A program made the translations under genes and the position numbers. The notes beneath the pieces were generated by a model that worked only from the letters and a program-made list of their open reading frames with translations, was not told where the DNA came from and did not search any database. A stretch of DNA of 64,000 nucleotides from Natrinema halophilum (lineage in GTDB: Archaea; Halobacteriota; Halobacteria; Halobacteriales; Natrialbaceae), in the NCBI RefSeq assembly GCF_013402815.2, contig NZ_CP058601.1, positions 4,295,797 to 4,359,796 on the forward strand, in the 5' to 3' direction. This document shows, one piece after another, positions 31,570 to 39,288 of the stretch (positions are counted from its first letter, which is position 1; every line of letters begins with the position of its first letter).

Positions 31570-32388
31570 ATGTTCCGAACACACATTGAACGACACCGGA
31601 TTCCGGCCTTCCTCCTCGTCGTGTTCGGTTGGACGTGGGTATGGGACGTGGTGTACTATGCGTTCGGCTGGTGGGACTCATTGCCGGTCTACATCAACTC
31701 GTTCCCCCGACAGTGGGGCCTCCCGATCGGTGCGGTACTCGTCGTCTGGGCGAGCGATGTCCCGCTTCGGGAGTGGCTCGGCCGGGTGTTCCAGTGGCGG
31801 TTCCCTCTGTGGTTGTACTTCGGTGCGGTGTTCCTTCCAGTACTCATCGGGGAAATCCAGCCGGCGATCGCCGCTCTCAGCGGCGGATCGGTGCGCTACT
31901 CGCCGCCGGCCCCGCTTCACCTGCTATTCGGATTCTTCCTGCTCAATATCTTTCTCTTTGGTGGCGTCGAGGAGTTCGGGTGGCGTGGATTCCTCCAACC
32001 GCAGTTCCAAGAGCGGATGTCGGTCCTGACAGCGAGCCTTGCGGTCGGGGTTCTGTGGTGGACCTGGCACCTTCCCCTGTTTCTCGGGCATCCGAATTTC
32101 ACCCTCGACCCGCTGTTCCTCGTGTATTATACGACGTTTGTCCTCGGCGTGTCTACCGTCCTCGGTTCGCTCGCCAATGTCACGGACGGCGCAGTGATCC
32201 CGGCAGTGGTTATGCACGCCGCGATCAACGTCGGGAGCGTTCTAGAGGGCTCCGGTGGTGTGCTGGAGGGAATACTGCCGGTCGCACTCGTCATCGGCGC
32301 TGGGGCATGGTGGCTGATCGCCGCCATTCTCGTCGGGTTGTACGGGCGCTCGATGACGCCTGGCTCCGCGATCGAGCCGCTGTCGTAG
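31570..32388 (+). CDS. CPBP family intramembrane metalloprotease
   Basis: A 272-aa protein with about seven to eight membrane helices. The CPBP/Abi catalytic motifs are present: FGGVEEFGWRGFLQPQ (EExxxR), WWTWHLPLF with a His, and AVVMHAAINVGS with another His. The family includes CAAX-type proteases and bacteriocin self-immunity proteins; substrates in archaea are unknown. Confidence 0.9.
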   Translation: MFRTHIERHRIPAFLLVVFGWTWVWDVVYYAFGWWDSLPVYINSFPRQWGLPIGAVLVVWASDVPLREWLGRVFQWRFPLWLYFGAVFLPVLIGEIQPAIAALSGGSVRYSPPAPLHLLFGFFLLNIFLFGGVEEFGWRGFLQPQFQERMSVLTASLAVGVLWWTWHLPLFLGHPNFTLDPLFLVYYTTFVLGVSTVLGSLANVTDGAVIPAVVMHAAINVGSVLEGSGGVLEGILPVALVIGAGAWWLIAAILVGLYGRSMTPGSAIEPLS

Positions 32389-33117
32389 CCGCCGATCAGT
32401 CCAGCAATCCCTCCCGTGTCCTCGAAAATTGAGTCCCACCGTGTGAACATTTTTGCTAAGGCCGTCTAATTGAGGTTCGAAATATTTGAGGCCAGCAACG
32501 GCGCCATGGAAAAACAGGGGACGTTGGTCCACTTTCCCGCTCCTCGTAGTACAAATCGGCCAGTTTAACTGAAATAAGACCCTCCGGTAGAAGATGTCCG
32601 TGTTGTAGCACCGACGACGGACGGTCTGGAATGTGTAGCCCTCGCCAGCGTCTGGGTTCTTTTCCAGGTGCAGCATCCACTTCACCAGCCGTGTGCGATG
32701 GTCCTCGTAGTCAACCAACTGCCGGTCGGATAGTTGATCTCGTGTCGGGCCAGGTATGATTGGGAGGTCGTCGATTGGTCCATCAGTCATAAGAAGCCCG
32801 ATATCTCCAGGGAATCGCATGGCTGCGTGGCGATGCTCGGATTAGGCGAGTTGCGGTAGACGTGCCCATGGTCAGGTCGTTGATGTGAAGACACGAAAAC
32901 CGCAAGACAGCGATGGCGATGCAGGCTTGCGTTCACCTGACGAACGAATCGGCCTTTGAGACGCGAGGCGGCCATCTCACGTTCTCCGTTCCTGATAACT
33001 AGCGAGCCAGTCTGTACTTGCCGTATCTGCTGTGTAGGATACAATGCCTGTGTCTCGCAATTCGAGGCTATGGCCTATCGCCAAAACAACTAATTTGATT
33101 GTCTTTGTGCAGGTCGT
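32389..33117. other. Remnant region between the CPBP gene and the next membrane protein
   Basis: Apart from the integrase fragment at 32580-32790, nothing coherent is seen. The last ~60 bases should carry the promoter of the gene at 33118. Confidence 0.5.
32580..32790 (-). pseudogene. N-terminal fragment of a tyrosine recombinase
   Basis: From the ATG at 32790 about 70 codons read like the SAM-like arm of haloarchaeal phage integrases: LSDRQLVDYEDHRTRLVKWM, then NPDAGEGYTFQTVRRRCYN and DIFYRR. The frame stays open afterwards but the sequence no longer fits, and no catalytic domain follows. It is a relic of another mobile element. Confidence 0.65.
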
Positions 33118-33756
33118 ATGGGTCGAGATATTAGACGACAGTGGAAAGTGCTCGAACGGTGGTGCCCGATGGTGTTCCTCTTCGCCGGCACACTGTTAGT
33201 TGGGTACGCCACGTTCAATGGAATTCACGCGTTTACCGGAATCGAGTACGAGAGCGCCGAAAACGTGTTCGGCCCGGGTGGGTTCGCCCTCGGATTCCTC
33301 GGACTGCTCGGCTTGTATCCAGCACTCCGTGATCGAAGTCCGAAACTAGCGCGTGTGGGTGCGATCTGTGCTGTCCTCGGGGCAGTGGCGTTTTCCGTAT
33401 TCGTCGTTGCAAACCTGGGTGAGATTGCGGGGCTGATCTCGCCCGACCCGCCCGCATGGGCCGTTGTCTTCCTCGCAATGGCTGCCATCGGGATGATTTC
33501 GGGATACCTCACGTTCGCAGTGGCGGTCGTGCGGTCCGACGTCCATTCGCGGATGCTCGGCCTGCTGTTACTTGTCCCACTCGCCATATTCGCCACCATG
33601 CTTACCACGTCGAGGGTGGGATTCTTCCCTCAGGAGCTGGCCTTCGCCATCAGCTCCGGACAGGCCCTGGCTTACCTGGCCATCGGGTACATCCTCCGAA
33701 CAGGGCGAACCCGTACCGAACGTGAAATCCCGTCTAACGACGTGATCGTGAGTTAA
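33118..33756 (+). CDS. Multi-pass membrane protein, family of 34961-35566
   Basis: A 212-aa protein with about six membrane helices. The block FGPGGFALGFLGLLGLYPALRDRSPKLARVG is shared with the protein at 34961. No function is known. It is 6 bp upstream of the winged-helix regulator, so they form an operon. Confidence 0.75.
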   Translation: MGRDIRRQWKVLERWCPMVFLFAGTLLVGYATFNGIHAFTGIEYESAENVFGPGGFALGFLGLLGLYPALRDRSPKLARVGAICAVLGAVAFSVFVVANLGEIAGLISPDPPAWAVVFLAMAAIGMISGYLTFAVAVVRSDVHSRMLGLLLLVPLAIFATMLTTSRVGFFPQELAFAISSGQALAYLAIGYILRTGRTRTEREIPSNDVIVS

Positions 33757-33762
33757 CGATCA

Positions 33763-34749
33763 ATGACGGACACCGAGTCCGAGGCGTTCCCGCTAGACGC
33801 AGCCGTTGAGGTAGCGAACGCTCAAACCACCGAGGCCTTCGCCCTCCTCGGCGACAACACACGATTGGCAATCCTGCTCGCACTCTGGGAGGAGTACGAT
33901 CCACACGCCAACGACAACGCGGTGCCGTTCTCCACGCTGTTCGAGCGAGTCGAATACGACAACCCGGGGAACTTCAACTATCATCTCGATCAACTCACGG
34001 GCCAGTTCATTCAGCAGCGAGCAAAGCGCGGGGGCTACGAACTTCGGGTGCCGGGCCTGAAGCTCGTCCAGGCCATTGTCTCCGGCGCGGGCATACAGGA
34101 CTCGACGTACGAGGCGACAGAGATCGACAAGTCGTGTCCGCTCTGTGGCGCGCCGACGGCGATCCACTACGAGGAGGGGCTTCTCTTCCAGTCCTGCACC
34201 GAATGTGACGGTCCGACGCCCGGCCGCACGAACGTCGATGGATTTCTGAACGCGGTGAAATTCGAGCCGGCGGGTCTGGCCGACCGAACCGCCGAGGAGA
34301 TACGCGCTGCAAGTCTCATCACGTCGTTACGGACGTTACAGTCCATGTTCGACGGGGTCTGCCCGACTTGCTCTGGACCGGTCGAGAGTTGGCTCGAGTG
34401 CTGTCCGGACCACGATCGAGCAGAAGTCTGTGAGAACTGCGGATCGAAATTCGCTGCCTGGGCTCGATTCCGGTGTCGGGTCTGCAAGGACCACGGCAAT
34501 GCGTCACCCAAAGAACTCGCGTTGTTCCATCCGGCGGTGATCGCCTTCTACGACAATCACGACATTTCGACGAGGTTCCATACGAACGATCCTGAGAGCC
34601 TGAGACAAGGGTTTGATCTCGTACATGCCCACGAGATGGAACTCGTTTCGACGGACCCGGCTGAGGTGATCATCACCGCTTCTCTCGAAGACGACGAGGT
34701 CCAACTGACGTTCGACGAGACGGCCAACGTCGTCGATGTAGCCCGATAG
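33763..34749 (+). CDS. ArsR-like winged-helix regulator with zinc-binding C-terminus
   Basis: A 328-aa paralogue of the regulator at 24678. The HTH reads LLGDNTRLAILLAL, FSTLFERVEY, FNYHLDQLTGQFIQ. Zinc-type pairs follow: CPLCG..CTEC, CPTC, CENCG and CRVC, then ALFHPAVIAFYDNHDIS. It follows the membrane gene at 33118 by 6 bp and precedes a second such gene at 34961, so it probably regulates one or both. Confidence 0.85.
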   Translation: MTDTESEAFPLDAAVEVANAQTTEAFALLGDNTRLAILLALWEEYDPHANDNAVPFSTLFERVEYDNPGNFNYHLDQLTGQFIQQRAKRGGYELRVPGLKLVQAIVSGAGIQDSTYEATEIDKSCPLCGAPTAIHYEEGLLFQSCTECDGPTPGRTNVDGFLNAVKFEPAGLADRTAEEIRAASLITSLRTLQSMFDGVCPTCSGPVESWLECCPDHDRAEVCENCGSKFAAWARFRCRVCKDHGNASPKELALFHPAVIAFYDNHDISTRFHTNDPESLRQGFDLVHAHEMELVSTDPAEVIITASLEDDEVQLTFDETANVVDVAR

Positions 34750-34960
34750 TTCTAGGTTTCGCGTCTGGTCCAGGTAAACAGCGCCGGCCGAGAACCAGTT
34801 CATGTCAGCCATCCAATTATAATGTCATACAAATTATATTTATCGTCCCCCGTTTCCTCGGTCGTCCTGCGTTCATGACACACGATGTCGCCGAACGGCG
34901 GACCGTATCGTCCAGAGAACTCCTCCTCGAAACTGAAGCGAGTCTCAGAGGTGACGCGCA

Positions 34961-35566
34961 ATGACCGAACCCGAGGGAGCATTTAAATCGCTCGATGGAA
35001 AGAGTTCGACGTTGTTCCTCCTTGGCGGTGGTCTACTAGTCGTCTTCGCAGCGAACACGGCCCTCAGGACGTTCGTCGGGACATCATTCCCGCCGGTGCA
35101 AGGTCTCATCGGTCCCGCCGGATTCTTCTTCGGCGGGGTTGGTCTGCTCGGGTTGTATCCCGCCCTCGCCAACCGGACATCTCAATTAGCACGAGCCGCT
35201 GTGGTCGTGGCTGTGATTCCTGTCGTGGGGTGGCCCGTGATTATTCTACGAGGCATCGCTACTCAAGTTATAGGGATAACCCTGCCCGAGGTACTTGCAG
35301 CGCTTCCAATGGTGGTCATCGCGTCGATGCTCCTGGCGTTCGCTTCGTTCGGCATCGCTAGCCTTCAGGCAGGCATCCACTCGCGGATCACCGGCGTTCT
35401 CCTGTTGATACCGGCCACGGGATTCCTCCTCCTGATAACGAACGCCGCACCCCACTTCGTTATCGACATCGGGCACGCCGTCGGCTACCTCGGGGTCGGG
35501 TTTACTCTCCAGAGTACGGGCATCCCTACCGATAGCACAGAAACGGCGGTCGACCCGACTCCGTAA
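34961..35566 (+). CDS. Multi-pass membrane protein, paralogue of 33118-33756
   Basis: A 201-aa protein with about six helices; GPAGFFFGGVGLLGLYPALANRTSQLARA matches the shared block of its neighbour. Function unknown. It has its own promoter region: an AT-rich ATTATATTTATCG element lies about 125 bp upstream. Confidence 0.75.
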   Translation: MTEPEGAFKSLDGKSSTLFLLGGGLLVVFAANTALRTFVGTSFPPVQGLIGPAGFFFGGVGLLGLYPALANRTSQLARAAVVVAVIPVVGWPVIILRGIATQVIGITLPEVLAALPMVVIASMLLAFASFGIASLQAGIHSRITGVLLLIPATGFLLLITNAAPHFVIDIGHAVGYLGVGFTLQSTGIPTDSTETAVDPTP

Positions 35567-35675
35567 ACGTGTCTCAACCCGCTAATCCAGGCCGGATCAA
35601 GACGATTCATCTTCAGATTCGGTGGGAGCAAGGGCTCGAATACAAGCCTTCAAATCCCTATCTTCGGCTTTCAGA

Positions 35676-36125
35676 ATGGGCAGGGGGGTCCGAATCGTGA
35701 CCCAATTGGGCCATGGAACTCTCGGCCGCCGTGAAGCGCTCGCAGTCGGAGCAACCAGTCTCGTTGGAGGCATCGCCGGTTGCTCGTGGCAGTCCTCGTT
35801 CCCAAACGCCGACGTGGTTGCAGGGCCAGATGGACAGCTCGTCTTTGAGCCCGAGGACCTGACCGTATCGGTTGGTGAAACCGTAACGTGGGGCTTTCCG
35901 ACGAGCGGGCACAACGTCTGCTGCCGATCGGACGATAGTGACAAGGTGAGGCTACCGGATGACGCAGAACCGTTCGCCAGCTACGACCCAGGCGAGTCAC
36001 CACAAGGGACGGTCGTCCCGCTGGGAGAGACCTACGAGCACACCTTCGAGGTGCCGGGTGAGTACGTCTACGTCTGCATTCCTCACGTTGGCCAGGGCAT
36101 GGTGGGGACAGTCCTGGTTACGTGA
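35676..36125 (+). CDS. Halocyanin-like blue copper lipoprotein
   Basis: About 149 aa. The signal is Tat-type (LGRREALAVGATSLVGG) with lipobox IAGC. The mature domain is a cupredoxin: FEPEDLTVSVGETVTWGF, the first Cu ligand His in SGHNVCC, then YVYVCIPHVGQGMVGTVLV with Cys, His and Met in the C-x2-H-x4-M order. It probably carries electrons at the membrane surface. The start is uncertain between ATG 35676 and GTG 35697. An insert of about 35 residues sits between the His and Cys ligands. Confidence 0.9.
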   Translation: MGRGVRIVTQLGHGTLGRREALAVGATSLVGGIAGCSWQSSFPNADVVAGPDGQLVFEPEDLTVSVGETVTWGFPTSGHNVCCRSDDSDKVRLPDDAEPFASYDPGESPQGTVVPLGETYEHTFEVPGEYVYVCIPHVGQGMVGTVLVT

Positions 36126-36459
36126 CTGAATTCCTGAATTTCTCCTGTGCACCGAGTTCCTGCATCAACGAAGTCAATTCTCTGTTGGATATATCCGCGA
36201 TAGTCAGCATTCCCATCCGGTTCCACACGAATTCTACGTCAATCAGCGATTGATTTTCTTCGTTCTGGCCAGTTTGACTGTACGCAAATCCCGGTGGAAG
36301 CCACTCCCGATTTCAACCATCGAACGAAAGCAACGGCGCTGCGCTCGATAAATGGATTGCACCGTCGCTGTCGGGCGATGACACACCTCAAAACATGGGC
36401 GCTGCAGGGGTTGAGTGTACGAGTCGTATCTGTCTGCTTGCTTCCAGTTTTCATAGGAA
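36126..36459. other. Stretch spanning the left provirus boundary
   Basis: No gene supported. It contains the left attachment core at 36396-36408; the bases before it are chromosomal, those after it belong to the element. Confidence 0.6.
36396..36408. repeat. Left attachment core (tRNA-Arg 3' end duplicate)
   Basis: TGGGCGCTGCAGG, identical to 58552-58564. After two mismatches the next four bases (TTGA) also match. It sits 52 bp beyond the integrase stop codon. Confidence 0.85.
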
Positions 36460-37503
36460 TCACTTATTGATTATTTTCCAGCGTCGCGCTGCTCGCTCGC
36501 GCCGGCTAGCACGGTCGTAATGCTTGTCGAGAATCTCTTCCGAGGCGTCGAGGCGATCGGAAACGACACCTCGTGGTACCCCGTCATTTCTGTACTTCGT
36601 CACCCTCGCCTTTCGGACGTCGTGGGGTGACCGGCTCGAGGGGCACTTGCTCATGTGCGTATGGTCGATCGCTTCACAGGTGTCGGTATCACGATCGTGA
36701 GGACACTCCTCGCCACGATGGCACGGTCGCGTCCACCTGTAGACCGTATCTCGAACGCAGCTGCGGCTCACCCGCCCTTGCTTCGTTGTAATGAGGGGGT
36801 CCCGCCCATGCCCATCCCTCACGTCCGATCGCGGTCCATCGATAAAATCTTGGACCATCCGCGCGGTTTCTTCGGTGATCCGGTTGTAGCGCTCACCCTG
36901 CTCGTTGTTCTTCAGTGGTGTCTTGCTCTCTGGCCGGTGAACGAAGTCGATTCCCGGCGTTCGCCCCTCGAGTTCGCAATCCTGTAGATCGATGGCACGG
37001 ATTCCACCGAGGCGAGCTCCGGATTCCCAGATCAACGTCCAGATGACGTGATCCCGACTTGCGTACTCATAGCGCGACAAATACTCGAGAATCGGTGGAA
37101 CTCGTTCAGGCACGATCTTGCTATCGCTCACTTCGTCACCGAGCGATAGATCCGGCAACGGTACTTTGAGGTACAGATCCTCCGGCACGGCTTCGATGTC
37201 GCTACAGAATTGAAGGAATGCGCGAACGGTGGTGAGATTCGAGTGCAGTGTCTTTTTGGCGATCTCTTCGTCTTGCCCGTTCGAGTAGCCGCCCTCGCGT
37301 CTCCAGACGCGGAACTGGTAGAGATGACGTCCATTCAGTTCGTTCATGTTGTCGATGCCACCCTCTTGCCGGCACCACTCGACGAACGCCCGAAGATCGC
37401 TCTTGTGGCTCGTCTGCGTCCATTCAGCGGAGCCGTCCTTCATCGCGTCGAGGTGCAATTCGACAGCGTCTGATGGTGCGATCGCCTGGAGATCGTCGCT
37501 CAT
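36460..37503 (-). CDS. SNJ2-type tyrosine integrase
   Basis: A 347-aa recombinase. Residues ~12-110 form the core-binding arm (SDAVELHLDAMKDG, TVRAFLQFCSDIEAVPEDL). The catalytic domain shows Arg in SGARLGGIRAIDL, His-x-x-Arg in SPHDVRKARV and the Tyr in KHYDRASRR. The box II GH is replaced by SDRLDAS. The start ATG overlaps the stop of the 33-aa protein upstream. In virus SNJ2 the integrase is co-transcribed with two small proteins needed for integration; the arrangement here matches. It should act on the tRNA-Arg att site. Confidence 0.9.
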   Translation of the reverse strand: MSDDLQAIAPSDAVELHLDAMKDGSAEWTQTSHKSDLRAFVEWCRQEGGIDNMNELNGRHLYQFRVWRREGGYSNGQDEEIAKKTLHSNLTTVRAFLQFCSDIEAVPEDLYLKVPLPDLSLGDEVSDSKIVPERVPPILEYLSRYEYASRDHVIWTLIWESGARLGGIRAIDLQDCELEGRTPGIDFVHRPESKTPLKNNEQGERYNRITEETARMVQDFIDGPRSDVRDGHGRDPLITTKQGRVSRSCVRDTVYRWTRPCHRGEECPHDRDTDTCEAIDHTHMSKCPSSRSPHDVRKARVTKYRNDGVPRGVVSDRLDASEEILDKHYDRASRRERAARRWKIINK

Positions 37504-37601
37504 GCCCGACCCCCTCCGCATTTCGACCAACCACATTCCGGGCAGAACGGACACCCGCCGGACGGGTGGACACGGCCGCTGCCGCAATCTGGGCATTTCA
37601 T
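37500..37601 (-). CDS. Small zinc-ribbon protein of the integration operon
   Basis: A 33-aa protein, MKCPDCGSGRVHPSGG, then CPFCPECG and a last Cys. The two CxxC(G) knuckles indicate a zinc ribbon. Start and stop overlap both neighbours by 4 bp (ATGA), so translation is coupled. By position it corresponds to one of the accessory proteins (Orf2/Orf3) of SNJ2-type systems; the equivalence is inferred from context and size. Confidence 0.78.
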   Translation of the reverse strand: MKCPDCGSGRVHPSGGCPFCPECGWSKCGGGRA

Positions 37602-37768
37602 CGGCTTGCCCTCTGTTCTGTGTGATTACGCTCGCTCGCCTGATCGTATTCGGCCGCGATCTCCGACGCGCAACTCGAGCAGACGTACCCCTCTGGTGTG
37701 ATCGTCTCGGCGTCATCCTCACACAGCGGAGTGTCGCATTCACCGATTCGAGCAAGCTCGAGGCTCAT
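37598..37768 (-). CDS. Small Cys-rich protein, first gene of the integration operon
   Basis: A 56-aa protein starting MSLELARIGECDTPLCEDDA with a second pair VCSSC about 15 residues later, a C-x4-C plus C-x2-C arrangement that could bind zinc. The stop overlaps the next ATG. It is probably the second accessory integration factor. A helical, charged C-terminus follows. Confidence 0.75.
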   Translation of the reverse strand: MSLELARIGECDTPLCEDDAETITPEGYVCSSCASEIAAEYDQASERNHTEQRASR

Positions 37769-38387
37769 CGTCCCACCTCGAGAGCATAATTCCAGTTACA
37801 ATATTCGGCACATTTACCGTTGTAGCGTCTCTTTTTGATCATGGTCTCACTGTTGTGGGACCGCGGACTCACCGCGCGCGCTGCCTGGTGGAACAAGGAG
37901 CGCGTGCGGTCGCTGTCCGTCAGTCGATTGTAACGGCTGTTCTCTCCCTTCTTAGTGGTTGGAAGCCGAATTCCGATACTTCCAAAAAGGGTGTATTCCG
38001 GTGACTGACACGCTCTCGTGAATGTTGCGCCGGGTTTCAGCGTCCTTCCGATACTTCCAAAATCGGTATCCGAAGGGACCATGGGCTTTGGGCCGTGAAC
38101 TATGCTATCCGTTCTATCGGGGACTTTATCCCCCGTAGCTTCGTGCGATTGCATGCTTCCGTACCATTGATACGGAAGCCAGGCGGCCGGTGCCATCTAC
38201 ACCGGCTCCGCTTTCTCTTGAGAACCCAACTGAGCAGCAGCGGGTTCGTCTGGCTTCCGTTGCGCTCACACAGACACAGGGGCTACTTAATACTACCTCA
38301 CGACTTCGTCATCTATAGAGCATGGAAACGTGTTATTTTATCCCCGACCGAACAGGTAATACGGGATATGTGCAATTATAGAAACGA
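37769..38387. promoter_or_regulatory. Divergent control region between integration operon and repressor
   Basis: No gene is supported. The direct repeat TTCCGATACTTCCAAAA occurs at 37971-37987 and 38046-38062. An inverted repeat TTCCGTA..TACGGAA lies at 38157-38177, and CGGGGA..TCCCCG at 38118-38134. The repeats share TTCCG-TA and are good candidates for repressor operators. An AT-rich stretch at 38330-38345 could be the repressor's promoter. Confidence 0.6.
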
Positions 38388-38669
38388 ATGTACCGGCGGG
38401 TGGACTGGATGAAAGCAGCAGATCAAGCGATCCTTCAGCTACTGGGTCCACCAAAGTCTCTCGAATTAACACCAAATAATATTGCCCGCAATACTGGCCT
38501 CAGCCGTGGATATACCAGTAAGCGACTTAGTGCTCTCGTCGAGCATGGACTCGTTAATGTGGATGAGGAATCGGGATCTCACCCATTCTATAGTTTGTCC
38601 GACCGTGGAGAGCAATTTCTTGAAGGTAAACTCAGTGTAGATGATCTTTCTCATACCGATCATGACTAA
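38388..38669 (+). CDS. PhiH1-repressor-like winged-helix protein
   Basis: A 93-aa protein with the start MYRRVDWMKAADQAILQLL usual for the haloarchaeal phiH-like repressors. TPNNIARNTGLSRGYTSKRL is the recognition helix and HPFYSLSDRGEQFLEG the wing. It is divergent from the integration operon across a repeat-rich region, so it probably keeps the provirus silent. Confidence 0.88.
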   Translation: MYRRVDWMKAADQAILQLLGPPKSLELTPNNIARNTGLSRGYTSKRLSALVEHGLVNVDEESGSHPFYSLSDRGEQFLEGKLSVDDLSHTDHD

Positions 38670-38922
38670 TTCTCAATCCTGATAATTAGCAGTGATTAGA
38701 TAACAGTTGGTGTGAATACGGCCTATCTATTCACAGAAGATTTGAATCTGGCAGGGTTACTTTCCCACCAATCTTGGTGGGATTATCTTACTCCTCAGGA
38801 GTTATAATATTCTGAATATATCGGCGTTTCCGGGGCAGTGGAGTATCCCCGTCTAACGGTCAACTGGACGGTTGACTGCTGGCCACCACGAATCGGTGAA
38901 AAAGACTAATTGATATGACTGT
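38670..38922. promoter_or_regulatory. Upstream region of the histone-fold cassette
   Basis: A strong hairpin TCCCACCA-ATCT-TGGTGGGA sits at 38763-38782, about 95 bp past the repressor stop. A small one, CTCCT-C-AGGAG, follows at about 38792. Then comes the AT-rich TTATAATATTCTGAATATA, a likely promoter for the gene at 38923. Confidence 0.5.
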
Positions 38923-39288
38923 ATGGATGCACTCATGACAGGTGATGAGGAGGACTCTAATAGCCCAGCGTCCCCGGTCAAACCCCACTCTCTCAAGAAT
39001 TTCGTGAAGGAACAGTCCGACATGCGGGCGGGATCGGACGCCGTGGACGAACTCCACCACCACCTCGATTTCATCGCCGAACGCATCTGGCTGGAGGCGG
39101 CCAAAGAGGCCGAGGACGACGATAGGAAGACCGTCAAGCAACGCGACGTGCAGGAGGCAATCGACTCCGTGACCCAGCCCCACGATCTCATCAAGGAGAC
39201 CTCCCGCCACCTCAGCTACATGCAGAACATGATCGACGGACAGGTGGAGAAGTCCCCGCTCTACGCGGAGAACCGGTATGACGACTGA
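38923..39288 (+). CDS. Single histone-fold protein
   Basis: A 121-aa protein. Residues ~24-88 align by eye with an archaeal histone: SLKNFVKEQ as helix 1, AVDELHHHLDFIAERIWLEA as the long helix 2, then AKEAEDDDRKTVKQRDVQEAI, matching the AKHAGRKTIKAEDI pattern. The usual haloarchaeal chromosomal histone is a fused double fold; this is a single fold with extra N- and C-terminal tails. An ATG at 38935 is an alternative start. It overlaps the next gene by 11 bp. It may be a DNA sensor or structural part of the cassette. Confidence 0.72.
   Translation: MDALMTGDEEDSNSPASPVKPHSLKNFVKEQSDMRAGSDAVDELHHHLDFIAERIWLEAAKEAEDDDRKTVKQRDVQEAIDSVTQPHDLIKETSRHLSYMQNMIDGQVEKSPLYAENRYDD

Noticed and set aside
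31384..31596. 70-aa minus-strand open frame before the CPBP gene
   Set aside because: It overlaps the CPBP start and has no recognisable family.
32242..32579. Continuation of the integrase fragment frame
   Set aside because: After about codon 75 the sequence no longer resembles an integrase and overlaps the CPBP gene's 3' end on the other strand.
37765..38196. 143-aa minus-strand open frame upstream of the integration operon
   Set aside because: It covers the repeated operator-like sites and has no recognisable motif; its composition looks like a control region, not a gene.
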